Assembly (NCBI GenBank): GCA_017643965.1
Contig: JAEPMM010000005.1
Coordinates: 1-27,122 of the forward strand
DNA length: 27,122 bases
Direction: 5' to 3'
Origin: Marinobacter sp.
Lineage (GTDB): Bacteria; Pseudomonadota; Gammaproteobacteria; Pseudomonadales; Oleiphilaceae
The translations under genes and the position numbers were made by a program. The first letter of the stretch is position 1. Every line of letters starts with the position of its first letter. The notes beneath the pieces are model-generated. The model saw only the letters and a list, made by a program, of their open reading frames with translations. It did no database searches and was not told the origin of the DNA. Below, piece by piece: positions 6,728 through 15,113 of this stretch.

Positions 6728-8206
6728 ATGAGCGAAGAGATACTGATCAACGTAACCCCGGTCGAAACGCGGGTGGCGCTTGTCGAAAACGGCATGTTGC
6801 AGGAAGCCTACATCGAGCGCACCAGTCGCAAGGGCATCGTTGGTAACATCTACAAGGGCAAAGTGGTCCGGGTATTGCCCGGCATGGAAGCGGCGTTCGT
6901 GGATATTGGCCTGGAACGGGCGGCGTTCATTCACGCGTCCGACGTGGTCAACGGTCAGTCCTCCGAAGAGGGCAACGACACCCCCAAAGTGGTCCCCGAC
7001 ATCCGCACCCTGCTGCGCGAAGGTCAGTCCCTGGTGGTGCAGGTCACCAAGGATCCGATCGGAACCAAGGGCGCACGGCTGACAACCCAGCTGTCGATCC
7101 CGTCGCGTTATCTGGTGTTCATGCCCGGTACCAGCCATATTGGCATCTCCCAGCGAATTGAAGACGAAAATGAACGCGCCCGGCTGAAATCCGTTGTCGA
7201 GACGGCCGCTGCCGCGGAGACCGAGGTGCAGGGTGGCTACATCATTCGCACCGCCGCCGAAGCCGCGGCCTCCGATGACCTGATCGGTGACATGAACTAC
7301 CTGCACCGGTTGAGCCATTCAATCCACGAACGGATTTCCCGGGTGCAGGCGCCAGCGGTGGTGTATCAGGATCTGCCGCTGTTTATCCGCACCATCCGTG
7401 ATCTGATCCGCCCCCAGACCGAGAAGGTCCGCATCGACAGCCGTGAGAGCTACCAACGGGTTATGGAGTTCGTGGACGAGTTTGTTACCGAGTTCTCGGA
7501 GAAGGTGGAGTATTACCCGGGCGAACGCCCGATTTTCGATCTCTACTCCGTTGAGGACGAGATCCAGAAGGCGCTGAGCCGCAAAGTGCAGCTGAAATCC
7601 GGCGGCTACGTGATCATCGACCAGACCGAAGCGATGACCACCATTGATATCAACACTGGGGCGTTTGTCGGGCATCGCAATCTGGAAGAGACCATCTTCA
7701 AGACCAACCTCGGGGCGGCCCGGGCCATCAGCCGGCAGCTGAGGCTGCGCAACCTCGGTGGCATCATCATTATCGATTTTATCGACATGGAAGATCCGGA
7801 GCACCAGCGCCAGGTGCACCGCATGCTCGAGAAAATGCTGGAGCGGGACCACGCCAAAACCAAGATCACCGGCGTGTCGGAATTGGGCCTGGTGGAGATG
7901 ACCCGCAAGCGCACCACCGAGAGCCTGGGCCAGGTATTGTGCGAGCCCTGTCCGATTCGCGACGGCCGCGGTTTCCTCAAAACCAGTGAGACCGTCTGCT
8001 ATGAGGTGTTTCGCGAGATCTTGCGGGTCAACCGCGCCTATGACGCCGAGAGCTATCTGGTGATGGCCTCCCAGAGTGTGGTGGACCGGCTGCTGGATGA
8101 GGAGTCCGACAACGTCGCGGATCTGGAAACCTTCATAGAGAAAACCATCCGCTTCCAGGTAGAGCCCTTCTACAGTCAGGAACAGTATGACGTGGTTCTT
8201 TTGTAG
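6728..8206 (+). CDS. rng: Ribonuclease G
   Basis: RNase G is the shorter paralogue of RNase E. It is a single-strand endoribonuclease that matures the 16S rRNA 5' end and degrades some mRNAs. The 492-residue product (E. coli about 489) has an S1 RNA-binding domain (about 38-128, including the YKGKVVRVLPGMEAAFVDIG core), then the RNase H-like and catalytic regions. Asp307 in IDINTG and Asp350 in IIIDFIDM are the catalytic metal ligands, and Cys405/Cys408 in CEPCP form the zinc link for dimers. ATG 6728 was chosen over upstream frame openings because it follows AAGGA by about 6 nt and gives the standard MSEEILINVTPVETRVA start. It lacks the long RNase E C-terminal scaffold, hence rng and not rne. 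yhdP begins 6 nt downstream. Confidence 0.96.
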   Translation: MSEEILINVTPVETRVALVENGMLQEAYIERTSRKGIVGNIYKGKVVRVLPGMEAAFVDIGLERAAFIHASDVVNGQSSEEGNDTPKVVPDIRTLLREGQSLVVQVTKDPIGTKGARLTTQLSIPSRYLVFMPGTSHIGISQRIEDENERARLKSVVETAAAAETEVQGGYIIRTAAEAAASDDLIGDMNYLHRLSHSIHERISRVQAPAVVYQDLPLFIRTIRDLIRPQTEKVRIDSRESYQRVMEFVDEFVTEFSEKVEYYPGERPIFDLYSVEDEIQKALSRKVQLKSGGYVIIDQTEAMTTIDINTGAFVGHRNLEETIFKTNLGAARAISRQLRLRNLGGIIIIDFIDMEDPEHQRQVHRMLEKMLERDHAKTKITGVSELGLVEMTRKRTTESLGQVLCEPCPIRDGRGFLKTSETVCYEVFREILRVNRAYDAESYLVMASQSVVDRLLDEESDNVADLETFIEKTIRFQVEPFYSQEQYDVVLL

Positions 8207-8212
8207 GCAGCC

Positions 8213-11200
8213 ATGAGCAACGAACAGGATCCGGAGAGCACCCCGGTCCGGCTGGCATCCAGGCTGGCCGGCCTGGTGTGGTGGCTGTTGCTGGCGGCTC
8301 TGGTGCTGCTGGCACTGTACGCCGGCATCGGCCGACAACTGACCCAGAACATTGATAACTTCCACACCGATATCGAGAACCGGCTCTCTGACGAGCTCGG
8401 GCACGAGATCTCCATCGGCGCCCTCAGTTCCAGCTGGAACTGGCTAGACCCATCGATTGACGCCCGCAATGTGAGTGTCCGCAGCGAGCCGGAAGGAGAG
8501 GTTGTCGGATCCCTCCAGCACTTGCGCATCCGCCTGGATACCCTGGCTTCGCTCTTCCGGCTGCGCATCGTATTCGCGGACTTCGAGGCGGACGGTCTCG
8601 AAGTCACGCTGAACCAGACCGTGGCGGGTGAGGTGTCGGTTGAGGGTGCAGATCTGCCGGAGCCGGTGACCGACGACCTGAAAAAGTGGCTGGATCTGGC
8701 CGGAGCCTGGTTGTCAGACCCCAGTGTGCGAATCACCCGGGTGAACCTGGGGATTCGGGACAACAACGGCAAAATCCGCTACGTCGACATACCACAGCTG
8801 AATCTGGTCTATCGCCGCGGGCTCTTCCAGGCCTCCGGCCGTGCCATGCAGGCCGGTACCACGCAGCAACTCGCCAGTTTCAGCCTGCTGGGGCAACGCT
8901 TTTTCCGAGGAGGGTTCAACGGCCAGCTCTACGTGAATGTGAATTCCGGGCGGCTGTTCGACGGGCTGATTGACGAATACGCCTGGCGTGATATCCGGGT
9001 CGAGGGCTTTGATCTGGGCGGCGAGGCCTGGCTGACCTTCCGCGACGGTCGACTGGAGCAGGCGACGGGCACCGTGGAAACGCCCTACCTGCAACTCGGC
9101 GTAGGCAGTCAATCGCTGGCGCCGCTGGAAAACATCCGTACCCGTTTCGGCTGGCGGCGCAGTGAGACGGCGTTGACGGAGGCGAGCCCGGTGGATCTGG
9201 AGAGCCTGGCCGGCGCCGGTGAAATCCATCTGACCAACCTTGAATGGACCTGGGATGGTGTCGAGGTTTCCCCGTTCAGCCTGCGGATTCTGCAATTGGA
9301 AGGCGGTATCGATATTATCGCCGATGACGTTCCCCTGAGTCCCATCAGCCGGGTGTTTACCGGTGTCGGGCTGTTGCCGGCTGTCGCCCGTGACGCTCTG
9401 GAGAATTATCAGCCGGGTGGGGAACTTGACGATCTCCGGTTCCGTCTGGCTGACGACACGGATGACGGCTTCCATCTGTCAGCGGTGCTGGATGATGTCA
9501 GTGTGGCGGCCCATCGCGGTGCTCCCGGCGTGCGCGGACTGAACGGACAGCTGCTGATGACGGCGCGCCATGGTTATGTCGACGCCGACAGCCGGGACAT
9601 GACGCTGGGCTTTCCGCAACTGTTCGGTCAAGACTGGCTGCTGTCCCGTTTTCAGGGCAAAGTGGGTTGGCAATTGGATGGCGACATCACCCGGGTCTGG
9701 TCCGACAGCCTGGAAATGGCCTATGGCGATCAGACGTCCCTGGGTGGCGCCTTTGATCTTAGGATGGATCGTGCTGGCGAGGATAACCTCAGTTTGCGGG
9801 TGGGGGTTCGTGATGGCAGGGCGGACATGCTCGGGGATTTTGTGCCGGTCAAAGTGGTCAATCCGGAGCTTTACCAGTGGCTGACCACGGCCATCTCACA
9901 GGCGGACATTACCGAAGGCGCTTATTACGGTCATGGCCAGATTGATCGTGATGCCCCGAAGGGCTCGTTCGTATCATCCATGCGTTACCGCTTTGACAAC
10001 GCCAGTGTGCGCTACGATGAGCGTTGGCCTGCGGTGGAAAATGCCCGTGGCGAGGTGTTCATACACGGTGGCCGCACTCGCGTCAGCCTGGAGGAAGGCA
10101 GTACCGGCCAGTTGACGCTGTCGCCCAGTGAGGTCCGGGTCAACCCGGTCGATGACCGCCTGTCTCTGGAAGTGGATGCCAAAGCCGGTGTGCCGGGCTC
10201 CGCCGTGGCCTACTGGCTGCAGAACAGTCCGCTGGGGGAAATGGCCGGTGGTGCGGGAGACAGTGTCGGTATTGATGGCGATTACACACTGGATCTGGTT
10301 CTGGCATTGCCACTGGGATCAGAGTCTGCCGACACTCAACCGCAGATAGAGGCCACCGTTGGCACGGACAACGGTGAGATCACGTATGCCGCCGCAGGGC
10401 TGGTCTGGGAACAGGTTGCAGGACAGCTTCGTTACAGCACTCGCACAGGCTTTTCCAGTGAGCCCTTGCGGGCACAGTTCCTGGGCGATCCGGTGGCCGT
10501 GTCGTTCCGGCAAGGCAGCGCCGGAGACGCCCTGACGATCCAGCAACGGGGGCAAGTCAGTTTCCCCGGTCTGTTTCGCCGCAGTGGCTACGAAGGCATG
10601 GAAAACCGTGGCATTGCGGGGGCCACCACTTACACCGCCACGCTGGATGTGGGTGAGGATCGCACTCCGATTGTCACACTGCGCTCCAATCTGAAAGGTG
10701 TGTCGGTGAACTGGCCGGAGCCGCTGGCCAAAACCGCCGAAGAGGAAGCGCCGCTGAGCATCGCCATCGACCCGGCACGTGAGAGCGGTGTCGGTATCGC
10801 GGCGACCTGGGAAAACCGGCTGGCGCTGGATATGTTGCGAAGTGACAGCGGTCTCGCTATCAGTATCAGCCTGCTCTGTCTGGGCCGTCAGCTGCTGACC
10901 GACATCGAGATATCCGCCAGTGATCTGGGTGACCGGTGGGTGATCAATACCCAGTCGGACAGGGCGGTCGGCAGGGTCGTATTGCCTGAGGGTGACGAGG
11001 CTATCACGGCAGACTTCGAGAGCCTGCACCTGTTCCGTGATGGCGACGACTCCGGCGACCCGGAATCTGAACAACTGAGTATCGACGAGCAGTTGGAAGC
11101 CTTCCGCAATCTCGAGATTGGCGAGTGGCCGGACCTCGACGTGCGCATCGCGCAATTGACGCTCAACGACGAGGCACTGGGTGCCTGGTCATTCCTGCTG

Positions 11201-12280
11201 CGCCCGCAACCCTACCGCTTGCAGGTGGAGAACATCGAAGGTCAGCTCAACTCCCTGAGCCTCGCCGGTGAAATGATCTGGAGCATTGCCGGCGACCGTG
11301 AAACCACCCGATTTGTCGGGGAGATCAACGGCGGAACGCTCGCGGATCTTGGCAACCTGTTCGGCTCTGAAATACCGCTTCGCAATGAAAAAACCGCGCT
11401 TCAACTGGATCTGGATTGGCCCGGACGCCCCAACGGTTTCATGCTTGAAGAGTTGAGCGGTTCCGTGAGTCTGCGACTTGATGATGGTGTGATTCTGGAG
11501 CGCAACAACACCGCCCAGCTTTTCCGGGTGTTCAATCTTCTGAACTCGGACACGCTCTGGCGCCGCTTGCAGCTGGATTTCTCGGATCTTTATGAGGCGG
11601 GCGTGGCGTTCGACGCCATCTCCGGCAAAGCGGTGATTACCCGGGGGTTGCTGACCTGGGACCCGGAGTTGCAAGTGGTCGGTCCCTCGGGCGCTTTCCG
11701 CCTGTCCGGTACTACCAGCATGGCTGAGGAGACCCTCGACATGCAGTTGGTGGTGGTGCTGCCGCTGACCCAGAACCTGCCACTGGCCGCGTTGCTGATG
11801 GGGGCCGGTGCGCCGATCGGTGGGGCCTTGTTCGTGCTGGATAAAATCCTCGGTGACCCGTTGAGCAAACTGACCAGTGCGACTTATAGTGTAACCGGCA
11901 GCTGGGACGAGCCCGAGGTTACTCACCGCCACCGAAAACCCGACGCAGGTTCACCTCGGGCCAGTGGAACACACTATGGGGAGTCTGCTGATGACGAATT
12001 CATCCAATCAGATCGTGGCCGCGATACAGATGGTGAGTACCCACGACCTGCAGGCGAATCTCGCCGAGGCCGGACGACTGTTGTCGGAAGCGGCGAAGAT
12101 GGGTGCCAGGGTGGCGGTGTTGCCGGAGAACTTTGCGGTGTTGGCGACCTCGCAGATGGTGGCGTGCGGCCAGCAGGAAGTCTCGTCCGGGCCGGTGATC
12201 CGTCGCTTCCTGGCAGAGCAGGCGCAACGTCTCGGCCTGTGGATTGTGGGGGGCTCCCTGCCGCTGGGAAATCGTCCTGA
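8213..12280 (+). CDS. yhdP: YhdP-family AsmA-like envelope protein, 3' frame abnormal
   Basis: YhdP is a very large inner-membrane-anchored periplasmic protein of the AsmA-like group, with TamB and YdbH, implicated in moving phospholipid towards the outer membrane. The product starts MSNEQDPESTPVRLASRL and has one membrane helix (about 18-40, rich in Leu, Ala and Trp). A long repetitive beta-rich periplasmic region follows, with the AsmA-like C-terminal domain from about 1100 (for example MQLVVVLPLTQNLPLAALL). Recognisable sequence ends near residue 1236 (VTGSWDEPEV). Usual family length is about 1270, but here the frame stays open to 1355 residues. The final 119 are mostly amidase DNA read out of frame, giving a 290-nt overlap with the next gene. 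A single-base shift near 11915-11925 is likely. The true C-terminus is uncertain; the start is firm. Confidence 0.85.
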   Translation: MSNEQDPESTPVRLASRLAGLVWWLLLAALVLLALYAGIGRQLTQNIDNFHTDIENRLSDELGHEISIGALSSSWNWLDPSIDARNVSVRSEPEGEVVGSLQHLRIRLDTLASLFRLRIVFADFEADGLEVTLNQTVAGEVSVEGADLPEPVTDDLKKWLDLAGAWLSDPSVRITRVNLGIRDNNGKIRYVDIPQLNLVYRRGLFQASGRAMQAGTTQQLASFSLLGQRFFRGGFNGQLYVNVNSGRLFDGLIDEYAWRDIRVEGFDLGGEAWLTFRDGRLEQATGTVETPYLQLGVGSQSLAPLENIRTRFGWRRSETALTEASPVDLESLAGAGEIHLTNLEWTWDGVEVSPFSLRILQLEGGIDIIADDVPLSPISRVFTGVGLLPAVARDALENYQPGGELDDLRFRLADDTDDGFHLSAVLDDVSVAAHRGAPGVRGLNGQLLMTARHGYVDADSRDMTLGFPQLFGQDWLLSRFQGKVGWQLDGDITRVWSDSLEMAYGDQTSLGGAFDLRMDRAGEDNLSLRVGVRDGRADMLGDFVPVKVVNPELYQWLTTAISQADITEGAYYGHGQIDRDAPKGSFVSSMRYRFDNASVRYDERWPAVENARGEVFIHGGRTRVSLEEGSTGQLTLSPSEVRVNPVDDRLSLEVDAKAGVPGSAVAYWLQNSPLGEMAGGAGDSVGIDGDYTLDLVLALPLGSESADTQPQIEATVGTDNGEITYAAAGLVWEQVAGQLRYSTRTGFSSEPLRAQFLGDPVAVSFRQGSAGDALTIQQRGQVSFPGLFRRSGYEGMENRGIAGATTYTATLDVGEDRTPIVTLRSNLKGVSVNWPEPLAKTAEEEAPLSIAIDPARESGVGIAATWENRLALDMLRSDSGLAISISLLCLGRQLLTDIEISASDLGDRWVINTQSDRAVGRVVLPEGDEAITADFESLHLFRDGDDSGDPESEQLSIDEQLEAFRNLEIGEWPDLDVRIAQLTLNDEALGAWSFLLRPQPYRLQVENIEGQLNSLSLAGEMIWSIAGDRETTRFVGEINGGTLADLGNLFGSEIPLRNEKTALQLDLDWPGRPNGFMLEELSGSVSLRLDDGVILERNNTAQLFRVFNLLNSDTLWRRLQLDFSDLYEAGVAFDAISGKAVITRGLLTWDPELQVVGPSGAFRLSGTTSMAEETLDMQLVVVLPLTQNLPLAALLMGAGAPIGGALFVLDKILGDPLSKLTSATYSVTGSWDEPEVTHRHRKPDAGSPRASGTHYGESADDEFIQSDRGRDTDGEYPRPAGESRRGRTTVVGSGEDGCQGGGVAGELCGVGDLADGGVRPAGSLVRAGDPSLPGRAGATSRPVDCGGLPAAGKSS

Positions 12281-12839
12281 CGGTTCCATGATCGAGGGGC
12301 GGGCAAGAGCCAGTTGCCTGGTGTTTGACGATCAGGGGCGGGAGGTGGCCCGCTACGACAAGATCCACCTGTTTGATGCCACGGTGGAAGACGCCCATGG
12401 ACAGTATCGCGAGTCCGACACGTTCGAGCCCGGTGATGCGCTGGTGGCCGTGCCGACGCCGGCCGGGCTGCTGGGGCTGGCGGTCTGTTACGACCTGAGG
12501 TTCCCGGAGCTGTTCCGGGCCCTGCGCGAGCAGGGCGTTGACTGGGTGTGTCTGCCCAGTGCATTCACCTGGCAAACCGGCGATGCCCACTGGCATGCGC
12601 TGATCCGTGCCCGTGCCATCGAGAATCAGGTCTGGGTGGTGGCCGCCGGGCAGGGCGGGCAGAACAGCGAGCGCCGTCGTACCTACGGCCACAGTCTGAT
12701 CTGCGACCCCTGGGGCAAAGTGGTTTCAGAAATTGATGAAGGGCCGGGGGTGATCACCGCCGGGCTCGACACCGATCACCTCAACAACGTGCGCAGCCGC
12801 ATGCCGGTGTGGGAACATCGGCGCCTGACCCGCGGCTGA
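11991..12839 (+). CDS. Nitrilase-superfamily carbon-nitrogen hydrolase, NIT1-like (probable deaminated-glutathione amidase)
   Basis: This is a carbon-nitrogen hydrolase of the nitrilase superfamily. The sequence style, with RYDKIHLFD, YRESDTFEPGD and VCYDLRFPELFR, fits the NIT1/YbeM branch, whose known activity is repair of deaminated glutathione. The 282-residue product has the Glu-Lys-Cys triad: Glu46 in VLPENF, Lys124 in RYDKIH and Cys166 in VCYDLR. ATG 11991 has GGGGAG 7 nt upstream and gives MTNSSNQIVAAIQM; in-frame GTG 11964 and ATG 11976 are less likely. The gene follows yhdP as in Pseudomonas and is convergent with darP after only 15 nt. No tldD follows it, unlike the Pseudomonas arrangement. 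Substrate is inferred from family only. Confidence 0.9.
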   Translation: MTNSSNQIVAAIQMVSTHDLQANLAEAGRLLSEAAKMGARVAVLPENFAVLATSQMVACGQQEVSSGPVIRRFLAEQAQRLGLWIVGGSLPLGNRPDGSMIEGRARASCLVFDDQGREVARYDKIHLFDATVEDAHGQYRESDTFEPGDALVAVPTPAGLLGLAVCYDLRFPELFRALREQGVDWVCLPSAFTWQTGDAHWHALIRARAIENQVWVVAAGQGGQNSERRRTYGHSLICDPWGKVVSEIDEGPGVITAGLDTDHLNNVRSRMPVWEHRRLTRG

Positions 12840-12854
12840 TGCCGGTCGGACGAG

Positions 12855-13373
12855 TTACGAGACCTCGTCAATGCATTCCCGCAGATAGCGAAAAAGCTTC
12901 TTCGCCTGTCCGGTGTTTTTCTGCTTCTCTACATCTTTCCGGGCATTACGGGCAAGGTTACGGAGGTGCTGTACGTCGGCGCCCGGACAGTAATCGAGAA
13001 ATTCCCCTACCGCCGGATCACCTTCGCTGATCATCCGGTCACGCCAACGCTCTGCCAGGTGGTGGCGGCGGGTGTGCTCTTCGCTGCCGGCGTCAAAGGC
13101 ATCGATGGCACGTCTCAGACCCTCGGGGTCGTCTTCCTGGCGGATGACCTTGCCAATGTACTGCAGATGCCGGCGCTTCGCCTCGTTCTGTCGTATCCGT
13201 CGGGATTCCTCAATGGCTGCCCGCAAGGTGTCGCTGATGGTCAGCGTGTCGAGTTGATCGTTGCTCAGTTCGAGCATGCGCTTGCCGATGTCCTGGAGCG
13301 CGTGGGATTCCCGCTTGAGCTGGGATTTGCTGGGCCCGAGGTATTCGGGACCGTCGTTGTCATGATCAGTCAT
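12855..13373 (-). CDS. darP: Dual-action ribosomal maturation protein DarP (YjgA)
   Basis: DarP/YjgA associates with late 50S assembly intermediates and promotes maturation of the peptidyl-transferase centre. The 172-residue product is charged and helical and shows the family pattern: an acidic start (MTDHDNDGPEYLGPSKSQLKR), then KRESHALQDIGKRM, a central RRHLQYIGKVIR segment and a C-terminal ARKDVEKQ..KLFRYLRE helix. The frame opens far upstream at 13625, inside mgtE, but those residues are the mgtE antiframe-like shadow. ATG 13373 is preferred because it gives the family start and has AGG about 8 nt upstream. It begins 8 nt after the mgtE stop, so it is probably co-transcribed with mgtE. 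In Pseudomonas its neighbours are tldD and pmbA; both are absent here. Confidence 0.93.
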   Translation of the reverse strand: MTDHDNDGPEYLGPSKSQLKRESHALQDIGKRMLELSNDQLDTLTISDTLRAAIEESRRIRQNEAKRRHLQYIGKVIRQEDDPEGLRRAIDAFDAGSEEHTRRHHLAERWRDRMISEGDPAVGEFLDYCPGADVQHLRNLARNARKDVEKQKNTGQAKKLFRYLRECIDEVS

Positions 13374-13381
13374 GGTATTGC

Positions 13382-14743
13382 CTATGCGTAAAACAGGGTG
13401 GCCAGGCCGAGGAAAGACATGAAGCCTACCACATCGGTCACCGTGGTCAGGATCACGCTGCCTGCTAGGGCAGGGTCGATGTTGCGTGATTTGAGAAACA
13501 GCGGCAGCACGGTGCCGACCAGCGCGGCTGCTACCAGGTTGATGACCAGAGCCGCCGCAATGATGGCGCCGATCAGATAGTCCTGGAACCAGAGGGTAGC
13601 GGCGGTCGCCACCACAACGGCCCACAACAGACCGTTGAGAATGCCCGCGACAAACTCCCGGTTGAGCAGCCAGCCCACGTTCGCGCCGCTGATCTGCCCA
13701 ACGGCCATGCCGCGGATAACCAGGGTCAGGGTCTGGCTGCCGGCGATGCCGCCCATGCTGGCGACAATCGGCATCAACACGGCCAGCGCCACCACCTTGG
13801 CGATGGTTTCCTCAAACAGACCAATAACCGCAGAGGCGGTGAATGCGGTGAGCAGGTTGATGCCCAGCCACACCGCACGGCGCCGCGTGGTTTTCAGAAT
13901 CGGAGCGAAGGTGTCTTCGTCCTCGTCCAGACCGGCCATGCTCATCAGGGAGTGGTCGGCGTCCTCACGGATAACATCCACCACGTCATCGATGGTGATG
14001 CGCCCGAGCAGGTGGCCCTCGTCATTGACCACCGGTGCGGAGATCAGGTCGTAACGTTCGAACAGGGTAGCCACCTTGGTGTCGGACAGGGTGACCGGAA
14101 TCGGCTCGATGTCGGTATCCATTACCTCCCGGACCGTCGAGGCCGGGTTCGACACCAGCATCTTGGTGATCGGCAGCATGCCGATGAATTCGTCCCGGCG
14201 GCTGACCACGATCAGGCTGTCGGTCATCGGTGGCAGGTTGCGGTGGCGGCGAAGATAACGCAGTACCACGTCAATGCTGATGTCGGGCCGCACCGTGATG
14301 GTGTCGGTGTTCATCAGGCCGCCGGCGGTGTCTTCCGGGTAGGCGAGTACTTCCTCCACCCGTTGCCGGTCCTGCTCGTCCATGGTATCCAGCACTTCCT
14401 GGATAACCGTGTCCGGCAGCTGCTGCAGCAAGTCGGCGAGATCGTCGGATTCGAAATCCTCGATGATGTCGGCCAGTTCCTGGGCGTTCAGCTGACTGAG
14501 AAAGTAGCCCCGGATGTCGTCATTGAGGTACTGGAGAACCTCGCCTTCCAGCTGCTTGTCGACCAGGTTCCACAACAGTGCACGCTGGCGCGGCGGCGAT
14601 GATTCCAGCAGGTGGGCGATATCGCTGGGGCTCAGGCCGCCATTCAGGATGCGGGCAACCTGTTTCAGCGCACCACTGTCCAGCGCTTCGCTGAGGGAGC
14701 GAAGGCGCTGGCGGGCCTGGCTTTTTTCCAGAATATCGGTCAT
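13382..14743 (-). CDS. mgtE: Magnesium transporter MgtE
   Basis: MgtE is a homodimeric Mg2+ channel gated by cytoplasmic Mg2+. The 453-residue product has the usual order: an N-terminal helical MgtE_N domain (about 1-130, with the acidic motif IIEDFESDDLADLLQQLP), tandem CBS domains (about 135-255, including AYPEDTAGGLMNTD and DVVDVIREDADHS) and a membrane domain of about five helices (about 285-453). The membrane domain contains the pore motif PIVASMGGIAGSQTLTLVIRG. ATG 14743 has a GGTGA element just upstream. A perfect TATAAT lies about 29 nt upstream of the ATG, so the gene can be expressed independently of npr. I see no M-box-type leader; the leader would be only about 20 nt. darP follows after 8 nt. 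Confidence 0.96.
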   Translation of the reverse strand: MTDILEKSQARQRLRSLSEALDSGALKQVARILNGGLSPSDIAHLLESSPPRQRALLWNLVDKQLEGEVLQYLNDDIRGYFLSQLNAQELADIIEDFESDDLADLLQQLPDTVIQEVLDTMDEQDRQRVEEVLAYPEDTAGGLMNTDTITVRPDISIDVVLRYLRRHRNLPPMTDSLIVVSRRDEFIGMLPITKMLVSNPASTVREVMDTDIEPIPVTLSDTKVATLFERYDLISAPVVNDEGHLLGRITIDDVVDVIREDADHSLMSMAGLDEDEDTFAPILKTTRRRAVWLGINLLTAFTASAVIGLFEETIAKVVALAVLMPIVASMGGIAGSQTLTLVIRGMAVGQISGANVGWLLNREFVAGILNGLLWAVVVATAATLWFQDYLIGAIIAAALVINLVAAALVGTVLPLFLKSRNIDPALAGSVILTTVTDVVGFMSFLGLATLFYA

Positions 14744-14771
14744 GAGTCACCCACAGTCAGAAAACCTTCGC

Positions 14772-14777
14772 ATTATA
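14772..14777 (-). promoter_or_regulatory. Perfect TATAAT -10 element for mgtE
   Basis: On the minus strand the sequence is CCGC-TATAAT-GCG, a perfect -10 hexamer, which would start transcription near 14765, about 22 nt before the mgtE ATG. No good TTGACA-like box lies 16-18 nt further upstream, so the promoter may need an activator or be weak. The position between npr and mgtE supports a real start site. Confidence 0.5.
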
Positions 14778-14837
14778 GCGGAGTTAGGCGCCACAGGTGA
14801 GGAAGAGTTGTAGGTGAATGTCGCAGGCGACCGGGCG

Positions 14838-15107
14838 CTACTCACCCTCGCCAAAGTAATCGTTGATGAGCTCGATCAGTGCGTCGATGGCAGCCTCTTC
14901 GTCCGGGCCTTCTGCCATCAGCTCCACCTCGGTGCCCTTGCTCGCCGCCAGCATCATCACCTGCATGATGTTCTTGGCGTCCACCTCCCGGCCTTTGCCG
15001 CTGATTCTCACGGTGCTCTGATAGGCCGAGGCGGTGGCGACCAGCTTGGCGGTGGCCCGCGCATGAAGGCCCAGCTTGTTGATGATGGTGACGGTGCGAC
15101 GAATCAT
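14838..15107 (-). CDS. npr: Nitrogen-PTS phosphocarrier HPr-like protein NPr
   Basis: NPr (PtsO) carries phosphate from EI-Ntr (PtsP) to EIIA-Ntr (PtsN) in the nitrogen phosphotransferase system, which is regulatory and not sugar-transporting. The 89-residue product has the HPr fold and the active-site motif NKLGLHARATAKLV, with His15 as the phosphorylation site. The Ser46 region of sugar-PTS HPr is replaced by DAKNIMQVMML, typical of NPr. It starts 6 nt after the rapZ stop, without a clear ribosome-binding site, so translation is probably coupled to rapZ. The neighbours ptsN and rapZ fix the assignment. No intrinsic terminator follows it. Confidence 0.95.
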   Translation of the reverse strand: MIRRTVTIINKLGLHARATAKLVATASAYQSTVRISGKGREVDAKNIMQVMMLAASKGTEVELMAEGPDEEAAIDALIELINDYFGEGE

Positions 15108-15113
15108 GATGGA

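Noticed and set aside
7319..8404. Open frame of about 360 codons on the minus strand opposite rng and the yhdP start
   Set aside because: It is antisense to the RNase G catalytic region, with no ribosome-binding site and no known motif.
14743..14837. Mg2+-sensing leader (M-box) for mgtE
   Set aside because: The interval before mgtE is only 94 nt and the -10 element leaves about 22 nt of leader, too short for a known Mg2+ riboswitch.
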